Part shown: positions 33,001-46,004 of the stretch, one piece after another
How the letters are laid out: the number at the start of each line of letters is the position of its first letter
Numbering within the stretch: the stretch's first letter is position 1
Source of the DNA: Haemonchus contortus
Lineage: Eukaryota > Nematoda > Chromadorea > Rhabditida > Trichostrongylidae
DNA: 64,000 bases
Assembly (NCBI GenBank): GCA_000469685.2
Contig: LS997565.1
Location: 519,501 to 583,500, forward strand
Reading direction: 5' to 3'
Notes under the pieces: model-generated
Databases searched by the model: none
Told to the model about the DNA's origin: nothing
The model's input: only the letters and a program-made list of their open reading frames with translations
Translations under genes and position numbers: made by a program

Positions 33001-33092
33001 CTCGCGACAGGGACGAATAGAGACGTTACTGGCATCCGCTTGAGTAAATCGACGATCAACCGGATGACAAGTGATACAGGTGATACCGTGTA
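30010..33092 (+). pseudogene. decayed RTE-type LINE, second family, copy 1
   Basis: Frames are broken many times, but parts read in order. Endonuclease: ICTYSQRT (an NARTL-like motif), LTETRRHR, GGVGVPIN, VYATTSSYD, VGDFN and a GSDH motif near 30970. Linker: GNNQLTSELAKLCREA and SLRRPDGTVTASRKAMEK. Reverse transcriptase: LLYKKGDPDDDGNYGPIC, QSCGKAGFRR, DLKKAFDTVE, LHHLHLADDIVLITPN (LADD in place of the usual FADD) and KTGLQLNQTK. C-terminus: RWAGHVMRCSDDRW. It ends near GTGATACAGGTGATACC. The first 150-200 bp are a 5' UTR shared with the copy at 44.3 kb. It cannot encode protein. Confidence 0.8.
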
Positions 33093-34281
33093 CGAGAAAT
33101 TCAATGGTTAAGAGGGAGAGAATTCTGCTTCACGCTTGTTCAGAGGCCGACATCGGGCTAAACAGGACATCTGGCTAGTGAAGTCCTTGAAAACATGGAC
33201 TGGATCTTTGAAATATATCTCAGGTTATGCTAAGGAAGGAGGAGTACTTCGGCACTCGTTCGAACGAAAGATTTCAGAGTAGCCCTCAAATAGAACACTC
33301 GCGCGGAGGAGAGGGACGCGTTAAAGTGCTCCAACTATCATGGGATCAGGGTGCGAGTGGTAGTAGACTCAAGATTGAGTGAAAATTTCCCAATCTCTCA
33401 CGAACAACTCAGAACTTCTTAAACTTCATATTGAAACTAAATGTCCAATACGGGACATCCTGGGTGGTCTGGCAAACACGCTGAATTTACGGCGTTGGCT
33501 TTTGTAGAACAAGATAACATTTTGAGTTGGGATCCAATGGAACGAGATTCTACTTCGAAGAGCGGATCTGTACATGTCATCACAAGTTTTTTACTGATTA
33601 TCCAGTTTCCCGAATTGAAGTAAGGTGTGATTTATTTTACGATTCGACAGTCCCTGTTCCCCTTTGAATTTGACCTTTCTTGAAACGGGTTAGCAACTTT
33701 CCTTCACCCATTGAAAACTCTGGATTGCAAGTCAATACACTAATGAAGCAATTGTTTGTGGTGGAAATGGAACGCGACGGACAAATATGCGGTGGTTGTA
33801 TTATTTCAAATCATATACAAGGTGGCCGTTTTGAAAAAAATGAAGGGGAGAATTGTCCACGTTCTCGAGATGGAAGTTGCAGTTTGTTTGCAAGTTACGG
33901 CTCAAATAAGGCGTACTTTCCAATAACAAGACTTCCTGTAGTGCCCTGGAACTGGGCTTTTGTGGAATTCACGGGTGACTGTATCGTTGTTCAACACATT
34001 GCAGTCGTTTCTAAGATTTCGCTAATAGATTAGGCTGCATTACACTCACTTTTGAAAAAGTACAAGCGTTCTCGTAAAGATCAATGTCACTCTGGAGAGC
34101 TATACGGAACCGCTCAGCTTTTTGAGAACGGTCGTAGATTGAGAGAATACAGAAATTGATGTCTTTTTTCCACATGGCTGATCGACAGATAAAATTATAC
34201 CGCGTGGTGGCCTGAAAGAACAGCATAGTATAATGTGTCATGGCAAATATAAATACAAATATTCATGTACATATGTTTCCA
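33093..34281. other. no recognised feature
   Basis: An open frame of 117 codons at 33680-34033 has no family motif or convincing splice sites. Confidence 0.3.
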
Positions 34282-35134
34282 CCAGTCGAGTCGCCCGGCT
34301 AACGCCGGGCTTTTATCCTTTTTATGTAAAGTTGGCCTGCAGCTTACGTCTCTACCAGATTTAGTCGCTCTGGTACAGGAGACATGAGGTGTAAATTTTC
34401 GGTGAAACAGAAACACCCAACACACTTCGCGGCTCGAACATCATAGGCAGAGTCTTGCTTAACTCATGTGTGTTCAAATAACTTGCTTCATCTTTCCCCT
34501 TCTTCAACTTCAACTGTGCAAGTTTACTTAGGCCAAGTTCATGTCACGCTCCCCCGCCACTTCGGGTGGCGTCCATTCGTGCCATCTACCATCATCACCG
34601 TACTGCCGTCTCTACCCCTACTAAGTTTGAATGCTCCAGTTGATGGGAACAGGAGTGAATTTTCTCATAGAAATTTTCGTACACGCTCCACCAACTGTGT
34701 GCGGAATTCTGTTGTACTGCCTACCAAGAGCAACCCCAACTGCCGCCTGTATTCCTATTGATTTGAACGATCTAACTCCACATTAGCGATTCTAGCTCCA
34801 CATTTTACTGGCGTAGTGTAGTTTCGCCACCTACGATCAGCACTTCCGTACTGCCGCCTGAAGCACTACCTTATTTGAACGGTGTATGGGCCTGTTATCA
34901 ATTCCGGCGCACACCCTGGCTCTTGTGATATGTGTGCGGGGATTGATATCATCAGTGTTTCCATACTGTCGCGTGTACTTCCCCAAAATTTATATGCTCT
35001 ACGTTCACGGAGACAGAAGTTGTGAATTCAAATACGTCGTCAACGCATGCGGTCAAACACGCACACATGCACCGACACACACACACAAACCAATAGCGTA
35101 ACACAGCAACATAGCGCGACATATTTAGTAGCGC
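34282..35134 (-). mobile_element. non-autonomous Helitron-like element
   Basis: On the minus strand it ends with a perfect 7-bp hairpin (GCCCGGC / GCCGGGC, tetraloop) 34310-34293, then GACTCGACTGG, then T, the CTRR|T form of Helitron 3' ends. The start is degraded (CTACTAAATATGTCGCGC) but aligns with the copy at 59677, including the GTGTGTGTGTCGG run. The interior shares AATTCACAACTTCTGTC-like words with the element ending at 63794. No ORF. Confidence 0.55.
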
Positions 35135-35461
35135 TCAGAAGTCGCCGACCATATACTTCTTCAGCCGTACCTTTCGTTCGTAAGCCCTTTCCTAATAGAT
35201 CTGATCATGCGAAATTTCAATATGTGTAGCATGGGTGTATAGTGAATATCCGCCATTATAAACCCGCAATCTGGCCGTATTCCAGAATCCCGAAGAGTGC
35301 GAGCGCCAATGCCGAACACGGCCGAGGAGAAAACGCATATAGGATGCAAGTATTTGCAGGCGTCTACCTTGTTTCCAGTGAAGTCTACTGTGCAGCGAAC
35401 ACCTTGCTCTTAGTTATGTAGATATTGCTGCTTTGCAGTCAAATAGTATTGGTTAGTGTAC

Positions 35462-35510
35462 AGGGTACGCCATGAATGTGGTAACAACTTTGAGACGTCT
35501 GTAATTTCTT
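35462..35510 (+). repeat. copy of the GTGCGCCATAAAT repeat
   Basis: TACAGGGTACGCCATGAATG followed by TGGTAACAAC. See the entry at 24838. Confidence 0.5.
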
Positions 35511-36038
35511 GTTTGGAAGGTTTCCCCTAACCTGCACCTTCCCTTATGTTTATGATACACCTTAGCCCACATATCTACTTTGGTGCTCTCAATTCGTCAG
35601 ATTTTGAAAAACGGTATAGCCTCGCAGACATCCACCATCCGTCCCGTCTTTGCGCTCATTTGGTGAATTCTTTTCCAGGGTCTCCTCGATTTAACATTTC
35701 CCACATGCCAGTCTCATGAATCAGGTCGACAAAATGCCTCAAAACTTTCATCTTGTCTCACATACGACCGCTTTTACGAATACAGTAGCCTGGATAGGAA
35801 TACGCTGCGAAACCTGCAGAAACACAAAAAATGACTGCTGATTTATTTTCCGATGAGGAGAGTCTATCTTGAGTAAACACAATTGTGTCTAGATAACATT
35901 CGGAAGCCTTGTGAGCTTCTTGATGAGAAGTAGTTGGAAAAAAGAAAACAAGTACCGCTACTTGCGCCCGGCATTTGTTTTTTCTCCTACTACTTCTCGC
36001 ACGTTCCGACACACTTTTTCCTGACTAGAGGATTCAGC

Positions 36039-36535
36039 GTGGAAAAAATGTTGAGATCCAAAGTGTACGAATATATCACACTACGAGTGCTGAAGCCGCT
36101 TAGGAGAGTAAGATCGCCTCTCGTAGGCATTTCCCCTCTTTCATGATAGCTCGAGCTAGAATCTCCACCATCAAAGCCATATCGCAAATTTTGGTCGAGA
36201 AAAGTACAAGTTTAATCCGCTCCTTTTCAGGAAGTGTTTTTATGTGAGGATACAACCGAGGGTCAAAGCTTACTCTAGTGATACGATTTGGAAACTACGG
36301 CGCACTCGCTCACGAACGGAAAAATTCACGACTAGTGCTTAGGAAATATTCGCGATTTTAACCCAGCTTCTAATCCTTCTACGAATTTTCCGGACCGCAG
36401 TGTGATGGGTTGCTGGATATCGGCCATACTGGAGAGGAAAGTCCGCGCTTCAAAACGCACCACTGTTGCTGCTCCTTTGAAATCACTGGAAAAACACGGG
36501 TTGGAGTTTGTCAAGAAACTCTGCGTGCCCACAGA
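36039..36535 (+). CDS. possible three-exon host gene fragment, unrecognised
   Basis: Exons 36039-36107, 36231-36261 and 36367-36535 can be joined without a stop. The first intron is canonical (AGA|GTAAGATC ... CTCCTTTTCAG) and 123 nt; the last exon ends CCCACAGA|GTAAGC, also canonical. Phases agree across both junctions. Text includes KMLRSKVYEYITLRVL, VFLCEDTTE and LEKHGLEFVKKLCVPT. The middle donor (GTCAAAG) is weak and the 31-nt exon is small. I do not recognise the family. A minus-strand open frame at 36332-36610 overlaps and could be the true one instead. Confidence 0.3.
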
Positions 36536-36569
36536 GTAAGCGATTATATAAGATGACCGTGTGTTCGTT

Positions 36570-36685
36570 ATGTAGATGTGCATATTAAATAACTCGCATG
36601 AATTCACCATGTATCAACATGAACTGTGGTTTCTGTAGACCAATTCTTTTGTTATCACATTTATGGCGCACCCTGTATGATATGC
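36570..36685 (-). repeat. copy of the GTGCGCCATAAAT repeat
   Basis: The minus strand reads TACAGGGTGCGCCATAAATG, then TGATACATGGTGAATTC, matching the copy at 24838 over about 90 bp. Confidence 0.55.
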
Positions 36686-37461
36686 TTTAGCTACAATCAA
36701 GTGTTGCGCGGTTTGCTCCATTAAGAAAAAAGTCACGGCCGAAAAAGCGTAGGGCCGAATTCTCTTGAGCGTACTGCATTGGGATATTTGTTGGAGGGGT
36801 ACACGACCTTCTTCCATGTTAACATGCCATAAGTTTGAAGTTGCTACGAATCAAGCCCTTACTAAGTTAACAAATCATTGGTTCTATCATGCACATTAGG
36901 GGAAGGTGGGGCCGGAAACCGATTAGTTGAGTGTTCTCCGATTCGCCAGAGCTCATGATCTTTCATCATCTCTGGAGTTATGAACTTTTAACTGGTCGAA
37001 ATTTGAAGCAAGAGTTTCCATCACCTCAGTATTATGAAAAAGCCGGAAAGCTATCAGTAACATCTAGATTTTGAGGCTTATCTTATAGAGCCTGGTCGAG
37101 GGATTGCGAGTATTTACGCTCAGGATAAGTGTTGTTGTACGCTGATCAATGCAACCCTAATCTTCTCTCTTTGGATGATCAAAGTTTTATAACATTTATA
37201 CTTTCTTCGGCGATAATACTTTCTTTTACTACTGCTAATTAGATAGAATTCCTGTATTGTCCCTACTCATTATCTGCCCAATTGATGTGACAAGGAAACA
37301 GGTCGTGGTAACCATTCAAGATAGACAGATAGAATATAACTTTTACATAGTTGAGACAGTTGATGTAGCGCTGTATGGGACTGTATGGGTTTAGGAACGC
37401 TCACCTGCAATCTAGTCCAAGTCTGCAAAATAGCTCAAGGAAAAAAGTTACAGAAGCATTT

Positions 37462-37806
37462 TCAACTTGTGCGAAATTCCATCGAGCATGTGAATACGTG
37501 AGAACCCTTTCTGATGCGAAGAGATGGGTAAGCTTTGGGCTCACAGACGTTGAACGGTGCTGACTGATTACTTTCTGCACGTAGTCGGTTCAGAGCTGCT
37601 CTGCGGTACCTACTCAACAAACATCGAAGACGGCGTTCAAGAAAGAGTTTTAACTGCCGTTTCCTCATCCCAAGAGGAATTCGCATTGGACGTGCGTAAT
37701 TCAAGCAGGCAAATTTCCTCAGCAAGTGAGATAATACCATTTCCGGGCAGTAGACGTCTTTGTTGAGCCATTTCAAAGCGCTCTTATCCATTTTTACCCC
37801 AGTCAA
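37462..37806 (-). other. 114-codon open frame, unrecognised
   Basis: A basic, leucine/arginine-rich frame (RKRQLKLFLERRLRCLLSRY in the middle). It is longer than chance frames nearby, but I see no domain and no strong splice words. It could be an exon or noise. The flanking 36690-38260 holds nothing else I recognise. Confidence 0.2.
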
Positions 37807-38260
37807 AAGGGCAGAAAAGTGTTAGAGGGCATCATTCTCAAACTGTGAGATGTGATCTACATACGAAACTCGCTCTAATTATTCGAAAAATCAAAAATAT
37901 TGTTCAAAAAAAGCACGGAAAAACGCGGACTCGCGCCTTTTCCTTTTCTTTATAAGTGGGCGAGTTTTTGCTTTTTTTTGCGCATAATGTTATATGGTTC
38001 GACTCAGCTCGTCGAGGTCTATAAGTTGGTGAAGCATTATCCGGAAAAGCTCAATTTTTCAGTTGTCGGCCCACCAAAGTTCCTGGGGATACGTCATTAG
38101 CAACGACGCTCGCTACAATAATAGTCAGAAGGTGTTTTCTTTCATGGAAAGTAATCATAAATTGTGTAGCAGCTGTTATATTATAAAACAAACCAAAAAG
38201 TACATCTTTGCATTCTTCATGTTTTACTGATTATTTTGATACCAGTTTTTTCTAAAATTA

Positions 38261-40645
38261 ACGAGTTTAGTCGTGCGCCATCTCTGAACGATAGAGGTTT
38301 TTGAACTGAGAAGTAGCAAGTATGAGTTGGTCCCTGGTTTCAGTAAATGACATGCCTGTACTTTAGATATAGTACATTCCTATAGTTTGCGAATTGTATG
38401 CCTGAGTTCAATAGTGAAAGCGATTTTATCGTGTAAACCCTGTTTGCGTCATATTTTCACGGCGAACATACATTTACTGCTTGTTCAAGTAAGTATTCAG
38501 TATCGACAAACTCTTTGTGAACAATCACGCTTACGTGACTGGATCCTCGGGCTTCATGAACAGCTTCCAAAGCATAGGTAGGAGAGTGAATCACGTTTTT
38601 TTGTTTGAAGTAAACATCTGAAAACCGATACTGTTGAAACCCTTTTTTGAAAACCTACTCAGTGATATGAAAATCACTCAACGAACTCACTTAGGGCTAA
38701 CACCTTTAGCACCGAATCTCTATCCTGTTCCGTCAGTCGGCCACCCAATAAGCCATGAGGCTCACGTGGCTGAGGCAGCATGTGGATTGATTGCTTGCTT
38801 GCTTTAATGTGCGCCATCAATGGAACATTTTTAAAAGTTTGCACTAGTGATTGGATGTGTTCAACTCTTACAACTATTTCCAATGAATCTCACTTCGCGG
38901 AATAAGAGGTGTAAGTCTCCAGCAAAAACTTCTCACATGACACAGATTTTTTGTAGTGTTTGTGAATATTCTTGTGTTTGCAGCAGAATCTCTACAACGT
39001 TGAATATTTGTGTTGTTTTCAAGCTCATAAATAACGGATGATAGCGGCTGCATTTGAGTGTGTTGGTTGTAAAACAATCTATGACTGCGGCACCATCAGT
39101 AGGTAGGCTACTGTCGATGTGCGAAGAAACTTCGCTAATTACTGTAGGAGCCGCTGAGGTCGAGGGACAATACCTATGAAGAGACAGTACATCATCGACT
39201 CACAGAATGTGGAAGGTGAAATTGATACAGATGCATACCAGAAACACGACCATCACTTCACAAAATAAGATTTAAAAGTTTGACTCAACCGCAATAGAAA
39301 AAAATCTTGTTCTACAAAGTGAGGTTCGTCGGAAGTAGTTGCATGTGAGAGTTGTACAAATTCAACGCATTACACTGTTTTGCCGTACAGATGTTTTATG
39401 GTAGAGACCGCTTCACTTGGTCGACGTTTCGATCAATTCGTCGTCTTCAGAACCTGAAAACAGCTCAAACAACAGACTGCCACACAAATAGTGGGCGAGT
39501 TTTAACTGCGCTGTAGAGGCTGCACTACCTCGGGGGACTCCCTGCATGAAGTTCAAACAACTTGTCATGTTCCATGGGAGCACTGAAATGAAGTTTCTGA
39601 CAATTACAGCTTGACGTAGTTAGCTCTTTGTCAGTTGGAGGAGGTGAAATCTCGTACACCTCCCACATGCCAATCCCGCCATGGCGATCTCGTGCAACCT
39701 CTTTCTCCATCTCTTTTGGAAAGCCTAACATCTAGCAAAATAGGCAGACTTTACCGCTCCCTTTGTCACCGAAATGTGCTGTTATGCACCAACACTTCCG
39801 CTTTCCAAATGAAAAAAAACTCAAAGTTATCGTGAATTGTGCCTTCAAAGAACCCTTGGTCGGGTAAGCCGCAGATTAGGAGCTGAACTGCTTTCAGATC
39901 CTGAAGACGACGATTGTTCAAAATTTCGACCGAGTAAAGCGGTTTCTACCATATTGCCTATACTGTAAAACAGTGAAAGCGTTGTGCAACATGCTCAGGT
40001 TTCAAGAAGATCGAACGTACAGGTTACTCTGGGATGTACAAATTCAACTACAGATGCAACTTCTAAAAATGTTTGATTGATGGCGCACATTAGAGCAAGC
40101 AATTAAGCAATCAATATGCTGCTTCGGCCACGTGCCACATGGCTGATTGGATGACCCTTTGACGGAATAGGATAGAGAGCCGGTGCCAAAAGTGTTAATC
40201 TGTTAATGTGCAATTCGTTGAATGACTTTTGCATCACTGGGTAGCTTTTGAAAACGGGTCTCAACGGTGTAAATTTTAGTTGTTTCTTTGAAACGAAAAG
40301 ATGCGATTCAGTCACCTATGCTTAGGGCCGAGATCGGAAGCTATTCATGGAGCCGGAGGATCCAGATCCCATAATAAGCGTAAATTTCTCCTGAATATTG
40401 AAAATCTTACTTGAAAAAGCAGGGAATCTTATGTTCGCCGTGAAAATAAGCTGCAAACCGGGTTCACACGACAAAATTGCTTTTACTCTTGTATTCAGGC
40501 ATACAATTTGCAAACTATAGGAAAGTACTATTTCTGAAGTCAGTTATATCATTTTCTGGAACCAGGGACCAACTCATACTTGCTACTTCTCAGTTCAAAA
40601 ACCTCTATCGTTCAGAGATGGCGCACGACTAAACTCGTTCGTTTT
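38261..40645. repeat. large imperfect foldback (inverted repeat) with a MITE in the loop
   Basis: The left arm starts GTTTAGTCGTGCGCCAT at about 38265 and the right arm ends with its reverse complement at about 40640. Arms match in blocks: 38265-38830 with 40080-40640, and 39375-39475 with 39890-39985 (the latter sharing GTAGARACCGCTT and CGTCGTCTTCAG). The inner blocks resemble PLE terminal sequence (CGTTTCG, CTTCAGAACCTGAA). The left arm is longer by about 450 bp. The loop holds a MITE (39485-39844). Confidence 0.65.
39485..39844. mobile_element. MITE of the AGGCACAG-TIR family, 5'-truncated
   Basis: The right end GTTATCGTGAATTGTGCCT is followed by TCAA; the interior matches the copies at 49842 and 57946 (AACAACTTGTCATG, GCGATCTCGTGCAACCTC). 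The left TIR is missing. Confidence 0.65.
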
Positions 40646-42439
40646 GATGCAGGTCGCCGTAGCTGATCAAGATTAGATGTAGACTATGTATTTGAATGCT
40701 GACCCCAATTATGCGAAACTCCACTAGAAGCAAAGTTACGGGAGCATCGATTCGGAGGGATAGATTCTTTTGTAAGCATGTCGAGTCATAACGTTCGATG
40801 TGAAGTGATTGCCATGAGGACGATAAACGAACAGGCGTAGTTCCTTCTTTCATATACTCACTTTGCTTCTTCTTGCAATGTCTGTTGAATGCTTGTTTGA
40901 AAACATTATTCCATCACTATCTGCAGCATTGACTACTCCTTGATGAATATTGGATAAGGTTTCTAGAGAAACGTTCGTCCTGGCTTCTTATTGCGGCAAT
41001 CAGATAATGGACAGCCTCACAGCAACGATCGAACCCGTTTTGCGATACGCCCCGCTTTTAAGTTCCATTCAGAACCGCGAAGGCATTCTAAACGCGTACA
41101 CGGACGGCCCAATATTGGGGGTTAGCCAATAACAGGGCGACCCTGACGTTTATTCATCGTAATGTATTGGAAGCAGGGAACGGCGATGAAATCTATACAC
41201 ACGTTTGTTTGATTACATTGAACGCAACAACAAATCATTGCTTGACTTTAAAATAACCCTTAGAGCACGGAGTGATCTCTGTCCTCGAAAACTCCTCTCA
41301 TATCGCTACCTCATTCTTGAGTCTTGCGCCTAAGGACTCCAGGCTGAGATAGGAAACTCGACAAATTTCTCTTTTATTTGAAGACCACACAGAGATACCA
41401 AGTGGGTCATGATATGGTAAGCAGTATAGCCATTCCTGAGAGCTAATGTGCTCGCGTCGGCACACCTCTCAGACGAGTTTCGCTCTATGGACGGTGGAGC
41501 CGTCTTGTTTGTGGTGCCTTGAGCTGTCCCATGAAGGGGAATTGAATCAAAGGCTCAATGCGTCACCGTTCTATTTGTTTATGATTGGCTCTACCGTGAA
41601 AATTCTCTCGCCATAGGAACAAAGGGATGTTTGTCTCCGCTGAAGCGGGTTAGCAACTTCCTGTGTTTTTAGACCTCATACCGTCTACATTTGCACTGAA
41701 ACATTTACCTGACAATCAGCCTAATCAACGACTTCGATAGGTCCACCCGTTTTCATCCTTTTGATGGATAACTCAAAATTAAGACCGATTCACGAAAAGA
41801 TTATTTCGATAGCCCTTTCTTTCGAAGCCACCGATCTTTCTATGATTTTCGAATGTCCAGAAAGGATCCTACTTCTTCGCATCGTTTTGAAGCTCTTTGT
41901 GCGCTCCTTAGTGAAATCACAAAATTTTTACGATGATCTCTCTTCCTTTGTATACGAATTATGACGAGTCGCTTTTATGAAGTCTCTTGAAGATATTGGG
42001 AGTCTCATTTCAGTGATTGTGCGGATTTCAAGAAAAATACCTCTGCAACAAATGACTAGCGAATAAAATGAAGTTAAGAATTATCGTCGAGGGAGTTTTC
42101 TAAATTTTATGCCAAAGAGTTTGAAACAGCCGCCAGAGCAAGTATCCTGTCGAGCGAGTCTATCCCGGAAGAATTCGAGGCTCAGTTGGCCTGAGCGGTC
42201 GTCGGTCGGGCTACGACCACACGACAATGCGCATGATAGAGGGCCATTTTTCACTACGCCACATCCGCTTTTCACCCAGGAAGGATGTGTTTTTATCCTC
42301 AACTTAAGAAACCAGAAGGTACTTTCTCTACTAAAAGTATTCGGTGAGTTGTGAAACAGCTATCATATGCCAAAACTAAGCAGAAAGTAGGTCTTTGCGT
42401 TCTTCATGTTTTACTGGTCACTTTGACCCAGCACTTTGA
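40646..42439. other. no recognised gene
   Basis: Open frames at 40950-41132 and 41761-41964 (MMDNSKLRPIHEKIIS start) have no family motif. A CATTTCAG word at 42010 could be an acceptor, but no exon can be supported. Confidence 0.3.
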
Positions 42440-43089
42440 AGGCGCAGTTCACGATGATTTCAGAAGCCAGATAATGACGAAAAATGGAAGATAGGATGGA
42501 AAATAGTAGTGCGATGAAGGTGAAGAAACTGCGTGTTTAGAAAAAAGGCAAAAGGTTCCGAAAAACCCTTAAAAAGGGGGCTGGACGAGAATGGGACCAG
42601 AAAAATGAAGAAGAGTGGTTGTTTGGACGAGCTGTACAATGTGCGTCATTGCGTGCGTGTGGGTCTGGTAGGGGGGAGCAGTTGACTATGGTAAGCGAAA
42701 ATTCATTTACTCATAATCATATGTTAACAAAAAACTCCTAGTACCAGCAAAAAGCCACATTTTTGGCCTCTTGGGGTATATAATCGAGTGAGGGGTCGCA
42801 GCAGCATAAAGAATAACAGAGAATTATAGAATAGAAAAAACATCGCTATTCCCTCGGCGATCAGCTGATTGTGTGTGGGTCCCAGAACTAATGGTGCAAT
42901 CTGTATTTCCTCGACATTCGTCTGACGTGACATCGATCGAGGGGCGGGTAGTTCGGGCGATCCGGGACTCGGGGACTATGCCCTAGCTGTTGTCTTTTGG
43001 GACTCGACAGCGTCCCTCCTGTTACCCTTGGGGGCCACTGGATCCCTAGAGGGAAAACTCAGAAACCATTTTTATCGCAAACTAAGCCT
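42440..43089. mobile_element. MITE of the AGGCACAG-TIR family, long subfamily
   Basis: Left end AGGCGCAGTTCACGATGA after TTGA; right end TATCGCAAACTAAGCCT before TTAA. The interior matches the copy at 8226 (GGCTGGACGAGAATGGGAC; GACATCGATCGAGGGG). Confidence 0.75.
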
Positions 43090-43354
43090 TTAAAGAGAAT
43101 CTGTAGTGACGTGACAAAAAGAGAAAAGCCTAAGAGAAATTGAGTCACGAAAACATTGTCACAAAACTTAGTTCAACTTCAGAGTACTTATGGCATAAAA
43201 GAGTTGGAAAACGAGCTTTCTCCCATCTTATAAAATGAAGAGCAGTTTGAGGGCAGCCATGTGCTTGAAGTCTTACTCACAAAAGTATAATCAGACAACA
43301 TGTCATCTTGGTGTTCTCAAACACCTGAGTCATTGCCTGCGGGCTTTCTCTAAC

Positions 43355-43600
43355 AGTAATCACCTATATCACCTGTATCCGGCTTGTACACGCGATTCAC
43401 GCAAGTCGAATTGAGCGAGTCTTCTGGTCGTGTTCGCGTCCCCATTGTTGGCCAAGCATATTCACCACAGCCGGCCCACCTCTACATATTTGGAACCTCC
43501 CAGCGCTTCCTCTGTGACGCAATGAGATGCTCGGGAGATCCTTTGGTTCTCTTTCAAACGTGCCACGTGAGCGGGCCATTCTCGGTTACGTTTATATTAG
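43355..43600 (-). pseudogene. RTE 3' end fragment
   Basis: On the minus strand broken frames end in GGATACAGGTGATATAGGTG, the tail type of the second RTE family, preceded by a 70-codon stretch in the position of the GHVxR...RDRDEW C-terminus. Similarity is weak. Confidence 0.35.
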
Positions 43601-46004
43601 GATGATGTATAACTACTGCGGATTTTTTGAAACAAATTATATTCGAAGTGACCTTATAAATCCTGAGCAAAAACATGTTTAAATAATTGTCCTACCCCCA
43701 TCTACGTCAAGCACTGCTTCCCATTCGCTGAGCAGTCTTTCTCCTGAGGCGGAGAAGTTTCGATTACTGGAAGCGATCCACGCCTTGACATCGGCCATTT
43801 CGTAAGTTCTGTTCGCTAGCCAATCTTTCAATGAGCCGTTGTCGTGGTAACCCGAAGGAGTTAGTTGATGAATATGGCTGATTCAAGAGCAGCTCCCATT
43901 CCTTACTTTGATTGATTGTTCCATCAACGAAAAGTTTGTTGAGATGGCAAAACGACACCGCCACCTTCCAACCTTCCCCGAAATAGTAGAGAATAATGTG
44001 GCAAACTACGGATCTCCTTCGCTAGGGTTCCTCTGTCGCTGAAGGATCACAGTCGGTTAACGACGAGGCTACGAGGCTACTAAGGCGTCCGCAGGTGGCG
44101 GATAGGGGAGTAATTCGCTGACCAAAGTCGCCAGCACTTGTCCAGAGACGCAGGTGAATTCAGGGGATGGACTCTCTGATTCTGTTGTGCTGGTCGATAT
44201 ACCTTCTGTTTCTCCCAGGCGCATCCACGCATACGTGTGTGGAGGGTCTGTGGGTGCTCATTGACTCAATCATAAGCTTGCATTCGAGCGATTGGGAAAT
44301 ACCTGAGGCGATTCGGGGCCGCCTCCAAAAACGAAGCCCTTCGTCCGCTCCGGGATAGCCTGGCAAGCCTCCGGAGCCAGCCTAGCCCCCACGTCGGAGC
44401 CTGGCAAACTACACGTTGGGTGTCCACTTGCCTAAATTAATACAAATGAGCCTTAATCCTCTGAGCCTGAGAGGGCCCCCAATACGACAGCGTTGGGTAA
44501 AAAGGCTCGGGAAGGGCTGCTAAAATCTCAGGGCCAAAACAGGCTGCCCAGAAGGAGAAGGACTTAGATTGGGATCTGTACTTTCGACGCACAGACGCTT
44601 GCATCGGAAGCGTGTATGGAAAATCTGTTGATACAAGTTATGAGGATCAAGTAGACGTCGTCGGACTAACCGAAATGAGAAGACATCGCCCGCTACACGC
44701 TGTATTTGAGACTGGAGAAGAACTGTTCCCTGGAGCGTGCGACAGTAGAGGCGTCGGCGGCGTAGGTGTCCTCGTCAACATGCAATTGGCCATGAACTCG
44801 ATTCGTACGAGAGCTTAACAACCCGAATCGGACGTTTGCGATTAAGAAGATGGGATTCAACCCAAGCTCTGACAATCTTTTTTGTTTACACACCAACATC
44901 GAGCTACGATGAAAAAGAGCTGGAGGCGTTCTATATGGACCTAGAGGGACTCTACAGAGAGGGCCATTCTTTCTTCATGGTCATCGTCGGTGATTTCAAG
45001 GCCAAGATTGGCCCCAAAAGAACGTCTAAAGAGCTTCACATTGGGACTCACGGAATGGAATTGAATGAACAGAGTGGAAGGCTGTCCGAGTTAATCATGT
45101 CTGCTCAGGTCGCTGTTGTTCCGAAGTTTACACGGGACCGGACCATCGTCTCCTCCGCGCTGCAAGTGAATGGGAAGATTCCGTCACCGACAATATTGAC
45201 GAAGAATACAACCGGCTCGTCGAGCGTTTCCGCTATAGTGCTATGGAAGCGAGAGTCTACATATAGCCAAGAGACGGCTCTCTTCGAAAACCTTCTAAGT
45301 GATGGCCAGTGTTAAAGCGCGCGAGCTGCAGTCAATCATCAACAAATGTACGAACATGCGAAGCTATGCAGGGAAGTGATAAAAGAAGATCTGAAAGAGA
45401 GAAGAGCAGCAGTTATGGACGAAGCCGCCGAGGCTGGACAGAGCATTCGCAAAGTCCGACGTAGTTTCGTCAACTACAAGGCCTAGATGATCCCCTCCGT
45501 CATTCTAACGGAACAGTTACTGCATTTCGAAGGGCAGTGGAGAAGGTCATCTACGACTTCTACTTGGATCTCTTCGACAGCCACGTCTACCTGCCTACTC
45601 ACCATCTTGAGCAAATGTATTGCTCCAGCGGTTCCCCCTTCTGTACACGTCGATGAAGAATTGTGCGGCACACGGTCCTGATAGGATCAGACCAGAACAT
45701 CTGGGGAGTCTTCCACCCCTTCCGCCAGAATTCTGGTTACGCTCCTCACGCAGTACCGTCGAAATGCAAAGTGCCCACCCTGTGGAAAACTAGCAAGACT
45801 ATGTAGCTGTACTGAAGGCAGACCCGGCGATATCGGCAATCATCGCCCAATCTGTCTGCTGTTGGTAATCTACAAGCTTTACACACGCGTCATCCTAAAC
45901 AGGATAGGCACAATATTGGATGGAGGACAACCATACGGGAAAGCAGGGTTTCGGAGAGGGCTCAGTAGAACCGATCACATCCAAACCGTTACAAGACTCA
46001 TTAA

